NCBI RefSeq assembly: GCF_014145635.1
Contig: NZ_JACHTC010000007.1
Span: 90,207-154,206 of the forward strand
Length of the DNA: 64,000 nucleotides
Direction: 5' to 3'
Origin: Myroides sp. WP-1
GTDB lineage: Bacteria > Bacteroidota > Bacteroidia > Flavobacteriales > Flavobacteriaceae
In this document: in pieces, positions 8,750-17,033 of the stretch
Numbering within the stretch: the first letter of the stretch is position 1
How the letters are laid out: every line of letters begins with the position of its first letter
Notes under the pieces: model-generated
Seen by the model: the letters and a program-made list of their open reading frames with translations, nothing else
Databases searched by the model: none
Told to the model about the DNA's origin: nothing
Position numbers and translations under genes: made by a program

Positions 8750-10915
8750 TTATAAGTTGTTTAAGATGAAGTTGGTCATCTTCGTATACAGTTGTAAGCG
8801 TGTATTTCCTCCGTAAATTCCGTGGTTTTTATCGGGATAGATCAACCAATCGAAATCTTTGTTGTGTTGAACTAGCGTTTCAATCATTGCCATCGCATTT
8901 TGAACGTGTACATTGTCATCCGCTGTTCCGTGAATCAATAAATAGCGACCTTGGAGTTGGTTCGCAAAGAAATACGGAGAGTTGTCATCGTACCCTGAAG
9001 GATTTTCTTGAGGCGTTTTCATGTAGCGTTCCGTGTAGATTGAATCGTAGTATCTCCAGTTGATCACGGGTGCTACGGCGATTGCCATTTTGAATACGTC
9101 ATTGCCCTTTAAGATACAGTTGGTCGACATAAATCCGCCATAACTCCATCCCCAGATTCCAATTCTAGAAGCATCTACATAGCTCTGTTGAGCCAAATAC
9201 TTCGCTGCTTCAATTTGATCTTCAACTTCGTATTTACCCAACTCGTATTGCGTGGTTTTTTTGAAATCAGCTCCTTTGAAACCAGTACCTCTTCCGTCTA
9301 CTGTAACAACAATGTATCCTTTTTGAGTCAACATCGCATGCCAATAGTCATTGGAATCGAACCAATGGTCTGCCACTTGTTGTGAACCCGGACCACTGTA
9401 TTGATACATGAAGACAGGATACGTTTTAGAAGCGTCAAAATCAACGGGTTTCATTACCCATGCATTGAGCATAACGCCTCCTACTGTCGGAATCTGTGTG
9501 AATTCCTTTTTCGGAAGTTGATACGCTTTTAGCTTGTTTTCTAAAGACGTGTTATTCAAAATTTCTTTAACTACTTTGCCTGTATTACTTTGGTGTAAGG
9601 TGTAACGCGGTGCAGTTGTAGTGGAAGAATATACATTGATAAATAAATCAAATTTCGGACTGAAAATAGCCGTATTTGTTCCCAGTTGAGAAGAAAGTAG
9701 CTTTTTGTTTTTTCCATTTAAGTCGATAGAGTAAACATCTCGATAGATAGAACCTCGTTCTACAGATTGGAAGAATAATTTTTTGTTCTTTGCATCAATA
9801 CCGTAGTACTCTGTTACTTCCCAGTTGCCTTTGGTGATTTGATTTAGAAGTTTTCCGTCTTTATTGTAGTGGTACAAATGGTTGTATCCATCGCGTTCGC
9901 TCATCCAAATAAAGTCGTTGTTTGCTAAAAAAGAAAGCGTGTGTACATCGACATATGCCTTATCTTTTTCCTGTAAGATCAATTTTTTTGCTTGTGTATT
10001 ACCATCAACAAAAAAGACTTTTAAGTCATTTTGGTGTCTGTTGATTACTTGTATACTCAGGTATTTAGCATCATTCGTCCATTTGATTCTCGGAATGTAA
10101 AAATCGGAGAATTCAGATAGATCCACAGCGTTGTTCTTCCTCTGATTGACATCGTAAATATGAAGAGAAACTACTGCATTTTTTTCTCCTGCTTTTGGAT
10201 ATTTGAACTGGTCTTGTGTTGGATATAATCCCGATCCATATACATCCATCGAGTATTCAGGTACTTCTGTCTCGTCAAACTTAACATAAGCCAATTGCGT
10301 ACTCGCTTTATTCCAATCAAACATACGTACAATGCTGAACTCCTCTTCATAAACCCAATCTGAAATACCATTAATGATGTGGTTTTTTTGTCCGTCTTGT
10401 GTTAATTGAATCGTTTTTTTCGATGAAATATCGTAGATGAAAAGGTTGTTTTGGTAAGCATAGGCGATCTTGTTGCCATCAGGAGAGAATAGAGGTTCCA
10501 TGATGGGGTGATCTGCTATTTTTGTAGTCTGATTCGTCTTGGGATTGTATAAGTAATAATCCGCTAAGAAAGAACGACGATAGATTGGTGTTGTATTGGT
10601 TCCGATTAAAACCTGTTCTTCTTTTGCATCAAATACATAGCTTTCTATCGATTTGATGGCAGGGAAATTTTGATTGCTAAAAACGGTTTTTGTTTTTTCT
10701 AGTGTTGCAAAGTCGTATAAATTGATCACTTGGTGTTGCTCAGAAATTCGTTCAATACGCGCGTACTGATTCTGAGTCTCTAAGGTGTTGACCGCTTGCA
10801 TAGCCTCCGTTCTAAACGTGCCATTCCATATTTCTGATAGCTCAATGTTCTTTTGCGCTAGACCAATTTGCGTGGCAATCACACAAATTAAAGAGGTGAA
10901 TTTAATGTATTTCAT
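8750..10915 (-). CDS. Dipeptidyl peptidase IV-type serine peptidase (S9)
   Basis: This 721-residue S9B peptidase would remove X-Pro or X-Ala dipeptides from peptide N-termini in the periplasm. A signal peptide is visible (MKYIKFTSLICVIATQIGLAQ). The N-terminal half is the beta-propeller. The glutamate pair that holds the substrate amino terminus is in DWVYEEEF. The C-terminal alpha/beta-hydrolase domain has the nucleophile serine in GWSYGGFMS, the aspartate in HGTADDNVH and the histidine in DKNHGIYG. All key residues are present and the length is normal for DPP IV. Its position upstream of POT carriers supports a nutritional role in peptide use. It faces away from the HMG-CoA reductase gene across a 631-bp spacer. 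Confidence 0.94.
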   Translation of the reverse strand: MKYIKFTSLICVIATQIGLAQKNIELSEIWNGTFRTEAMQAVNTLETQNQYARIERISEQHQVINLYDFATLEKTKTVFSNQNFPAIKSIESYVFDAKEEQVLIGTNTTPIYRRSFLADYYLYNPKTNQTTKIADHPIMEPLFSPDGNKIAYAYQNNLFIYDISSKKTIQLTQDGQKNHIINGISDWVYEEEFSIVRMFDWNKASTQLAYVKFDETEVPEYSMDVYGSGLYPTQDQFKYPKAGEKNAVVSLHIYDVNQRKNNAVDLSEFSDFYIPRIKWTNDAKYLSIQVINRHQNDLKVFFVDGNTQAKKLILQEKDKAYVDVHTLSFLANNDFIWMSERDGYNHLYHYNKDGKLLNQITKGNWEVTEYYGIDAKNKKLFFQSVERGSIYRDVYSIDLNGKNKKLLSSQLGTNTAIFSPKFDLFINVYSSTTTAPRYTLHQSNTGKVVKEILNNTSLENKLKAYQLPKKEFTQIPTVGGVMLNAWVMKPVDFDASKTYPVFMYQYSGPGSQQVADHWFDSNDYWHAMLTQKGYIVVTVDGRGTGFKGADFKKTTQYELGKYEVEDQIEAAKYLAQQSYVDASRIGIWGWSYGGFMSTNCILKGNDVFKMAIAVAPVINWRYYDSIYTERYMKTPQENPSGYDDNSPYFFANQLQGRYLLIHGTADDNVHVQNAMAMIETLVQHNKDFDWLIYPDKNHGIYGGNTRLQLYTKMTNFILNNL

Positions 10916-11258
10916 TATCTAATTAGTCGAAAAAACTTCCAATTTTACTGAAAAAATATGATTTATGCCAATTTTCATTCAGATTAAATAATAAAAACTT
11001 AATTTTATTGAAGCGGTTTTAGTAGTGAAAGTCCTAATACCTTGCACAAATCGTACTGAATTTTATTTATTTGCCTTTTTTACATACCGTTGTTTAGAGT
11101 ATTCTTGCATCATAGATAATTTAATGAAAAAAGGAGAGTAAAGGAGAGAGAAGAGGATAGGTTCTTGGATATCGTTGCTTGTTTTTCACTGTCGACTTAC
11201 TTAGGAAATTATGGTTTTAAAGGATGAAAGAATGGAGATTCTTCGGGTTTTCTTTTGG

Positions 11259-11349
11259 GTGAGTCCATAGTGAGTCCATGGTGAGTCCATAGTGAGTCCA
11301 TAGTGAGTCCATTAAAACGATTATTTTAATAGATGCACTATGGACTCAC
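11259..11349. repeat. Five tandem 11-mers plus an inverted copy
   Basis: GTGAGTCCATA or a one-base variant occurs head to tail at 11259, 11270, 11281, 11292 and 11303. An exact inverted copy, TATGGACTCAC, lies at 11339-11349. Any unit can pair with the inverted copy around an AT-rich loop of 25 nt or more, giving a stem-loop of about 11 bp. No T-run adjoins it. Confidence 0.85.
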
Positions 11350-11519
11350 CATTGAGGTGCCCTAGATACATACTAATGATAGCTATAACTAACCAAGAGG
11401 AGAACTATTCCCTTCTTGTTTTTTTAAACGGGTTTCACCTAACATCAATTTACAGTGCGTTGTTTCGTATTTCTGTTTTCTCCTTTTATATTTCCATTTT
11501 ATAACCCAATAGAAACACT

Positions 11520-11527
11520 TATCTTTG
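11520..11527 (+). promoter_or_regulatory. Promoter -7 box for HMG-CoA reductase
   Basis: TATCTTTG matches the flavobacterial -7 consensus TAnnTTTG and ends 19 bp before the ATG, implying a very short leader. A clear -33 TTG is not visible at the expected spacing. Confidence 0.6.
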
Positions 11528-11546
11528 TTACTTAAACTTTTTAATC

Positions 11547-12863
11547 ATGATAGGGAGTATAAATGGGTTTTCTAAACTAAACAAGGAAGAGAAAATCAAT
11601 TGGATAGCAAAAACATATTTAAACAACCAGGAAGCGGTCGTAGATTTAATTAAACAGTATTGGAATTCAGATGAGGATTTACAGAAATTGCATGATGAAT
11701 TTATTGAAAATACAATAACGAATTTTTACTTGCCTCTTGGTGTAGCTCCTAATTTCTTAATCAATGACACTTGGTATACGATTCCTATGGTGATTGAAGA
11801 GAGCTCGGTTGTGGCTGCAGCGTCTAAAGCTGCAAAATTTTGGGCTGATCGAGGCGGGTTTAAAGCAACAATTTTGAATACCGAAAAAATTGGTCAAGTT
11901 CACTTCCTATATAAAGGAGATAAACAGAAACTGCAGCAATTGATACAAGATCTTCAAGAAACTTTTCTTGAAGATACGCTTTCAATTACGCAAAATATGC
12001 AAAAACGCGGTGGAGGAATCTTATCGATTGCGCTACGTGATAAAACACAAGAAATCGATAACTACTATCAATTACACGTTACTTTTGAAACGAAAGATAG
12101 CATGGGGGCAAACTTCATCAATTCGTGTTTGGAGCAAATGGCAACGACATTAAAACGCGAAGCTTCGGTGTACCCTGCATTTAATTCAGAGGAGAAAAAC
12201 ATAGATGTTGTGATGAGTATCTTGTCGAATTATGTGCCGAATTGTGTCGTTAGAGCTGAAGTTTCTTGCCCTGTTGCAGAACTGAAATCAAGTGATATTC
12301 AAGATCCCATACTTTTTGCAGAAAAATTTGTACAAGCTATTCGCATTGCGGAAATCGAACCTTTTAGAGCTGTAACCCATAATAAAGGAGTGATGAACGG
12401 GGTAGATGCCGTTGTATTGGCTACCGGAAATGACTTTAGAGCGATTGAAGCTGGGGTTCATGCTTATGCTGCTAGAGATGGACAATACCGCAGTTTGTCT
12501 CATGCATCCATTGAAAATGGAATTTTTAAATTTTGGATTGATTTACCTCTAGCTGTCGGAACGGTAGGCGGATTAACTTCTTTACACCCAATGGTGAAAA
12601 TAGCGTTGCAAATGCTACAAAAACCATCTGCTACACAATTGATGCAAATTATTGCTGTTGCTGGTTTAGCACAAAATTTCGCAGCGGTTAAATCACTGAC
12701 GACTACTGGAATTCAACAAGGACATATGAAAATGCACTTGATGAACATCTTAAATCAGTTTAAAGCAACCGATGAAGAACGCATAAAAGTAGTTGCTCAT
12801 TTTGAAAAAAATGTAGTTTCACACAGTGCTGTAGTTGAATTGTTAGAAACGCTTAGAAAATAG
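11547..12863 (+). CDS. Hydroxymethylglutaryl-CoA reductase, class II type
   Basis: This enzyme interconverts HMG-CoA and mevalonate using NAD(P)H. It is class II by sequence: ENTITNFYLPLG at residues 54-65, the VIEESSVVAAASKAAKFW block at 82-99, the cofactor-site motif DSMGAN at about 184-189, and HNKG with catalytic Lys280. ATGND carries Asp296, and a GHMKMH segment near 392-397 carries the catalytic histidine. The length of 438 fits class II enzymes. Class II is often called degradative from Pseudomonas mevalonii. Here the surrounding mevalonate-pathway genes argue for biosynthesis. The GHMP kinase gene starts 5 bp after its stop, so the two are an operon. Confidence 0.93.
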   Translation: MIGSINGFSKLNKEEKINWIAKTYLNNQEAVVDLIKQYWNSDEDLQKLHDEFIENTITNFYLPLGVAPNFLINDTWYTIPMVIEESSVVAAASKAAKFWADRGGFKATILNTEKIGQVHFLYKGDKQKLQQLIQDLQETFLEDTLSITQNMQKRGGGILSIALRDKTQEIDNYYQLHVTFETKDSMGANFINSCLEQMATTLKREASVYPAFNSEEKNIDVVMSILSNYVPNCVVRAEVSCPVAELKSSDIQDPILFAEKFVQAIRIAEIEPFRAVTHNKGVMNGVDAVVLATGNDFRAIEAGVHAYAARDGQYRSLSHASIENGIFKFWIDLPLAVGTVGGLTSLHPMVKIALQMLQKPSATQLMQIIAVAGLAQNFAAVKSLTTTGIQQGHMKMHLMNILNQFKATDEERIKVVAHFEKNVVSHSAVVELLETLRK

Positions 12864-12868
12864 TTTAG

Positions 12869-13780
12869 ATGGATTTTTACAGCCCTGGTAAGTTGTTGAT
12901 TGCTGGTGAGTATGTTGTATTGGACGGAGCAAAAGCTTTTGCTTTACCTACGGCTCAGGGACAATCAATGCACGTTGAATCAATAGCGCAAGCTGTATTG
13001 TATTGGACGAGCTATGATGTAGATGGAAAAATTTGGATGCAAGAGCAAGTCGCAATGGAGCAACTGCTGAAAAACGAAGAAGTAACAGGTAGCGCATACC
13101 TTCAAACCTTAGTCGACGTGTTAAGAGCTGCTCATAGTCAGAACCCAACACTTTTACAAAGTGGAGGGGGATTTAGGGTGAGATGTGAGCTAACTTTTCC
13201 GCGCTTGTGGGGATTGGGAACTTCTTCTACTTGGATTAATAACGTAGCACAGTGGTTTGATATTAATCCCTATCAATTGTTGCAAGACTCTTTTGGTGGA
13301 AGCGGTTACGATATCGCTTGTGCAAAGCATAACAGCCCTCTATTTTATCAGTTGACTGACCCTGTATATCCTAGTGTTGACCTAGTAGAGTTTCAACCAA
13401 TATTTCACAAAAATATATACTTTGTTTACTTAAACGAGAAACAAAGTAGTAAAGAGGCGATTCAGGCTTATCGCTCTAAAAAAGGACTTCTATCTGTTGA
13501 GATAAAGCGAATTTCTGAGATTAGCCAAGCGTTAGTAACAGCTACTTCAGTAGGAGCTTTTGCTCAGTTGATTCGCGAACATGAAGCAATTATTGGTCGT
13601 GTTTTGGGTATTCAACCTGTCCAAGAGCGCCTGTTTCCCGATTTTAATGGTACAATAAAAAGCTTAGGCGCTTGGGGTGGAGATTTTGTTCTCGTATTGG
13701 CAGATGAGAATCCCACAGCTTATTTTACGGAAAAAGGATACACAACAATCTTACCGTATGAACAAATGATCGCAAAGTAA
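12869..13780 (+). CDS. GHMP kinase, GYDIA family; probable phosphomevalonate kinase
   Basis: This is a 303-residue small-molecule kinase of the GHMP superfamily. The N-terminal motif SPGKLLIAGEYVVLDG is at residues 5-20. The phosphate-binding loop reads GLGTSST (115-121) in place of the usual GLGSSA. The family-naming motif GSGYDIA is at 144-150 and the C-terminal glycine motif is LGAWGGDF. It is in an operon with HMG-CoA reductase. The window also carries clear mevalonate kinase and diphosphomevalonate decarboxylase genes but no classical phosphomevalonate kinase, so this protein is the natural candidate for that step. The substrate is inferred from context, not shown by sequence. Confidence 0.85.
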   Translation: MDFYSPGKLLIAGEYVVLDGAKAFALPTAQGQSMHVESIAQAVLYWTSYDVDGKIWMQEQVAMEQLLKNEEVTGSAYLQTLVDVLRAAHSQNPTLLQSGGGFRVRCELTFPRLWGLGTSSTWINNVAQWFDINPYQLLQDSFGGSGYDIACAKHNSPLFYQLTDPVYPSVDLVEFQPIFHKNIYFVYLNEKQSSKEAIQAYRSKKGLLSVEIKRISEISQALVTATSVGAFAQLIREHEAIIGRVLGIQPVQERLFPDFNGTIKSLGAWGGDFVLVLADENPTAYFTEKGYTTILPYEQMIAK

Positions 13781-13785
13781 TACTA

Positions 13786-13821
13786 TATGAAAAAACTCCT
13801 TGTTTATCTTGGAGTTTTTTT
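13786..13821 (+). terminator. Terminator of the HMG-CoA reductase operon
   Basis: AAAAAACTCC and GGAGTTTTTT pair around an 11-nt loop and end in a T-run, directly after the GHMP kinase stop. Confidence 0.8.
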
Positions 13822-14154
13822 CGTTTATAGACTATGATCAACACCTTATCAAAAGGTAAAGAGCGAAGAATAGTTCTATTTTATGGTTTTACTACGGATC
13901 TTGAACAAGATGTATTATTTGATAAACAGATTAGTTGATTTTTGGTGTTTTCCCTAGGTATTATTGAAAAATAAGGGTTTGCAACGGTTAGGTGAGGTTG
14001 TTTTAGTGGAATTTAGTATATTTATAATGTTTTAATTCGTTGATAACTGACTTAGTTTCCGAATGTGTTCAATTGTATAGAAATAGCTTTTAGGTATGAG
14101 CAACATAAGAAGAAGCTATGGAGAAAAAAGGCATCTTATTGGGGTGCCTTTTTT
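13821..14154 (+). ncRNA. Candidate small RNA ending at an orphan terminator
   Basis: The 421-bp gap between the GHMP kinase and the DUF2071 gene has no convincing gene, yet it contains a second good terminator. AAAAAAGGCAYC pairs with GGTGCCTTTTTT at 14123-14154, far beyond the terminator of the preceding operon. A terminator without an upstream gene suggests a short independent transcript. A 34-codon open frame at 13834-13938 is present but has no support. The start of any transcript is not defined. Confidence 0.35.
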
Positions 14155-14201
14155 GCGTTCTATGTTTTGGATTTTGAGTATCTTTATTGGTGAAAAAGAA
14201 A

Positions 14202-14939
14202 ATGAATATGATTGATAGAATCTTACAAGCTGTAGAACACAGACCGTGGCCAATGCCGCGTGAAAGGTGGGCGTATTATCAAGAGTGGAACCGACTTATT
14301 TTTTTACATTTTGAAGTGCCTTTTGACGTGTTGAGGGCCTTAGTTCCTGACGCACTTGAATTAGACGCTTTTGAAGGAAAATACTATATTTCCGTTGTGC
14401 CTTTTAGCATGGAAAAAATTCGTCCGCGCTATTTGCCTGCAGTTGGATTTATCTCCAATTTTGATGAAATCAATGTGCGAACCTATGTAAAGAAAGAAGG
14501 AAAAGCAGGTGTTTACTTTCTGAATATTGAAGGTGGAAAAACGCTTTCTGTTTTTGTTTCCAAGAAACTATCAGGATTGCCTTATGAAAAAGCAACAATG
14601 AAACGAAAAGAAGAGATGTATACCTCTTCAAATGCAAAGAAGAAATTTCAATTAGAAGCAAATTACACGATAGGAGAAAAAGTACAACAGAAGACACCCT
14701 TACAAATATGGCTAACAGAACGCTATTGCTTGTATGTGTACGTCAACAATAATTTATATCGCTATCAAATTCACCATGAAGAATGGGAGTTAAAAACAAT
14801 CACCTTTGAACAACTCAAAGTCGACTATCAATTGGCAGGTATTCACTTGACAGAAAAAAATGTAATAGCACCCAATTATGCTGACGGGATTCGTGTAGTA
14901 GCATGGAGTAAAGAAAAAGTGAGGAGCGAGGAGTGGTAG
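14202..14939 (+). CDS. YqjF/DUF2071 family protein
   Basis: This soluble protein of about 245 residues is of the YqjF-like DUF2071 family, whose biochemical role is unknown. The N-terminal region WAYYQEWNRLIFLHFEVP and the following LVPDALELDAFEGKYYISVVPF are typical of the family. So is the central FISNFDEINVRTYV block. ATG codons at 14202 and 14208 are both possible starts. In-frame TTG and GTG codons just upstream are less likely. The extreme C-terminus is charged and low in complexity and runs into the repeat that begins at the stop codon, so the end may have been altered by repeat insertion. The gene stands alone on the plus strand. Confidence 0.85.
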   Translation: MNMIDRILQAVEHRPWPMPRERWAYYQEWNRLIFLHFEVPFDVLRALVPDALELDAFEGKYYISVVPFSMEKIRPRYLPAVGFISNFDEINVRTYVKKEGKAGVYFLNIEGGKTLSVFVSKKLSGLPYEKATMKRKEEMYTSSNAKKKFQLEANYTIGEKVQQKTPLQIWLTERYCLYVYVNNNLYRYQIHHEEWELKTITFEQLKVDYQLAGIHLTEKNVIAPNYADGIRVVAWSKEKVRSEEW

Positions 14940-15102
14940 TTTGTTGATTGTTGTTTGTTGATTGTTGATTGTCTTTTGAGCTTGGATGTAAATCGGTAAG
15001 GTCTTTTTCTTCCAAAGGATCTTGAGGCAATGGATTAAAAAAGGCTCTTAAAATAAGAGCCGTTTGTTGGATAATTCGTAAAATAGTGTCTTGTGTTTCC
15101 AT
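14815..15102 (-). CDS. Small hypothetical protein, probably with an eroded C-terminus
   Basis: This is a 95-codon frame whose ATG overlaps the stop of the lipoprotein gene by one base (TAATG), the arrangement of translational coupling. Residues 1-42 (METQDTILRIIQQTALILRA and on) look protein-like, with an amphipathic helix. The following segment is a Ser/Gln/Asn/Thr-rich translation of the TTGTTGATTG repeat. The rest is antisense to the DUF2071 gene. I do not recognise the family. The N-terminal part may be a real small gene whose original end was lost to the repeat. Confidence 0.4.
   Translation of the reverse strand: METQDTILRIIQQTALILRAFFNPLPQDPLEEKDLTDLHPSSKDNQQSTNNNQQTTTPRSSLFLYSMLLHESRQHNWVLLHFFLSSEYLPIDSRL
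14939..14973. repeat. Short TTGTTGATTG-type repeat
   Basis: Several overlapping copies of TTGTTGATTG and TTGTTTGTTGATTG lie immediately after the DUF2071 stop codon. Related sequence recurs at 26963-27048 and near 46093-46118, so it is a dispersed simple repeat of this genome. Confidence 0.65.
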
Positions 15103-15689
15103 TAACGTACAGGACGTAAAGTGTTGCTAAATGTTACTTTGAAAGGATTTTCTTTACTGCTGTTTTTCATGATGTAAATGAATTTAAACATCTTAGCATG
15201 ATCACTTTCAATAGTCACTTCACTGTTAGTGTACGTGTCCAAAATTGTAAAACTGTCCGTGTTATCTACGCGAACGGATTTTGCAATTCCATTGGATAAA
15301 TCACTCATCGTCATTCCTTTAAAAAAGGTTTTAGTACTGTTTTTTACCACAATGTTTTCTCCTTTGAATCCTTGTGTAAGAATAACAACGCTGTATTTAT
15401 CAGCCGTTGCTTGCATTCCCTGTAGATACGATTCTTTCGTCTTGTCTGTTACAGAACGAAAATCGTCTCGAACTTGAGCATACTCAGGCAAATCAATAAC
15501 GTCTTTTTCTTCTGGTAAGCGGTTTTCTTCTTTGATTTCTTCGATGCGTTCTTCTATTGTCAGTTCTTTAGAAGAGGCAGTTGAACTACTGCTGTTTGTA
15601 TTGGCGTTTGTGCTGGTGCCACTTCCGTGAGGAACTGATTTACACATAGCAAATAAAACAAGTAGTAATAAAAATGGCAATTTTTTCAT
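15102..15689 (-). CDS. Hypothetical lipoprotein
   Basis: This protein of about 195 residues has a hydrophobic signal sequence MKKLPFLLLLVLFAMC, whose cysteine (residue 16) is a plausible but weak lipobox. It is followed by a Ser/Thr/Asn-rich linker typical of exported Bacteroidota lipoproteins. The mature part has a charged helix (ELTIEERIEEIKEENRLPEE), then a beta-rich domain ending RPVR. The start at 15689 is chosen because it begins the signal sequence. A longer frame reaching 15761 would put 24 unlikely residues in front and overlap the opposite promoter. It is coupled to the small downstream frame. No function is recognised. Confidence 0.7.
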   Translation of the reverse strand: MKKLPFLLLLVLFAMCKSVPHGSGTSTNANTNSSSSTASSKELTIEERIEEIKEENRLPEEKDVIDLPEYAQVRDDFRSVTDKTKESYLQGMQATADKYSVVILTQGFKGENIVVKNSTKTFFKGMTMSDLSNGIAKSVRVDNTDSFTILDTYTNSEVTIESDHAKMFKFIYIMKNSSKENPFKVTFSNTLRPVR

Positions 15690-15729
15690 AATCTTAATTT
15701 TACAATGATAGGATGCGATTGTAAGTAAG

Positions 15730-15737
15730 TATCTTTG
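15730..15737 (+). promoter_or_regulatory. Promoter -7 box for the flavoprotein gene
   Basis: TATCTTTG fits TAnnTTTG. It supports an ATG start at 15809 rather than an in-frame GTG-like start at 15737, which lies inside the box. Confidence 0.5.
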
Positions 15738-15808
15738 TGGCTGTAAAGATAAAAGTTTCATATAGAATAAAAAAAGAGAACTTTAGTAAATGGCTAAATA
15801 TGGGGATT

Positions 15809-17023
15809 ATGCATTATGATATTATCATTGTAGGCGGTGGTGCTGCTGGTTTTTTTACAGCAATTAATTTAGGTGAACGAAACGCCAATTTGAAAATTGC
15901 TATTGTAGAACGTGGAAAAGAAGTACTTGCCAAAGTTAGAATATCAGGCGGCGGACGTTGTAACGTTACGCATGCGTGTTTTGATCCCAAAGAGTTAGTT
16001 CAGTTTTATCCCAGAGGTGCTAAAGAATTACTTGGCCCTTTTCACCAATTTTGTTGTGGAGATACGATTGAGTGGTTTGCTAAATACGGTGTGGAGCTGA
16101 AAATCGAAGAAGACGGTCGTATGTTTCCTGTTACAGATTCGTCTCAGACTATTATTGATTGTTTTGCTAAAGCAGCAGCAAAGTATAAAATAGAGATCCT
16201 ACAAGGAGTAAGTGTGCAAGGAGTGTATCAAAGTGATAAAGGATGGAAATTAGATACTTCTAAGGATGGAATGACGTGTTCTCAATTGGTTTTTACTACG
16301 GGAAGCAATCCCAAAGTATGGCAAATGATGACTGATCTCGGGCATCGTGTGGTTGAACCTGTCCCGTCTTTGTTTACCTTTAATATCAAAGACAAACGCA
16401 TTGTGGATTTAATGGGAGTTGCTACTCCAGCTACGATCAAAGTGAAAGGGAGTAAATTGGAAGCAACGGGTCCGTTATTGATTACCCATTGGGGGATGAG
16501 TGGACCAGGAATCTTGCGTTTATCTGCTTGGGGAGCTCGTCTTCTAGCAGAAAAAAAATATCACTTCCACATTCTTGTTAATTGGCTCCCTCATTTGGAT
16601 CGGGAAGATCTAGTTGATCAATTGAAAGCGTTTAAACAAGAACACGCCAAGAAGACGGTGGTAAAAAGAGGATTGTTTGATTTTCCTACTCGACTATGGG
16701 AGCGATTAGTAAGCGCAGCGGGTATTTTAGAGACCACTACGTGGGCAGATCTAAATAACAAACAATTGCAAGCTTTAGTTGTAGAATTACAAGAAGGGGA
16801 GTATCAAGTGAATGGCAAGAGTACGTTTAAAGATGAGTTTGTAACTGCAGGAGGAATTGATTTGCGTGATGTTAATTTTAAAACCATGGAAAGTAAGATC
16901 TGCAAAACGCTGTATTTTGCAGGTGAAATACTGAATATTGATGCGATTACAGGTGGTTTTAATTTTCAAAATGCGTGGACCACTGGTTTTTTAACGGCCC
17001 AGGCTATTACTTCAACAAAATAA
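15809..17023 (+). CDS. BaiN/RdsA (HI0933-like) NAD(P)/FAD-dependent oxidoreductase
   Basis: This cytoplasmic flavoprotein of 404 residues begins with the FAD dinucleotide-binding motif YDIIIVGGGAAGFFTAINL and an acidic end of the second strand (IAIVERG). The family hallmark RISGGGRCNVTH follows. The C-terminal FAD motif reads TAGGIDLRDVNFKTMESK, then LYFAGEILNIDAITGGFNFQ. This is the HI0933-like family that includes the bile-acid reductase BaiN. The reaction in this organism is unknown. ATG codons at 15800 and 15809 are both possible, and the latter places the Rossmann strand at the N-terminus as in relatives. A small membrane protein gene follows after 10 bp. Confidence 0.9.
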   Translation: MHYDIIIVGGGAAGFFTAINLGERNANLKIAIVERGKEVLAKVRISGGGRCNVTHACFDPKELVQFYPRGAKELLGPFHQFCCGDTIEWFAKYGVELKIEEDGRMFPVTDSSQTIIDCFAKAAAKYKIEILQGVSVQGVYQSDKGWKLDTSKDGMTCSQLVFTTGSNPKVWQMMTDLGHRVVEPVPSLFTFNIKDKRIVDLMGVATPATIKVKGSKLEATGPLLITHWGMSGPGILRLSAWGARLLAEKKYHFHILVNWLPHLDREDLVDQLKAFKQEHAKKTVVKRGLFDFPTRLWERLVSAAGILETTTWADLNNKQLQALVVELQEGEYQVNGKSTFKDEFVTAGGIDLRDVNFKTMESKICKTLYFAGEILNIDAITGGFNFQNAWTTGFLTAQAITSTK

Positions 17024-17033
17024 CATAGACGAT

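Larger units (their letters stand above)
10916..11546. other. Divergent intergenic spacer with repeat array
   Basis: This 631-bp AT-rich spacer separates the divergent peptidase and HMG-CoA reductase genes. I see no open reading frame with coding character. It holds a purine-rich tract near 11,130-11,155, the 11-mer repeat array at 11,259-11,349 and the HMG-CoA reductase promoter at its right end. A clear promoter for the peptidase was not found. Confidence 0.6.

Noticed and set aside
13834..13938. 34-codon frame between two terminators
   Set aside because: Too short, no promoter box or ribosome-site support and no recognised motif; noted only within the possible small RNA interval.
15737..15808. 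Upstream start for the flavoprotein
   Set aside because: It overlaps the promoter box and adds residues before the dinucleotide-binding strand that relatives lack.
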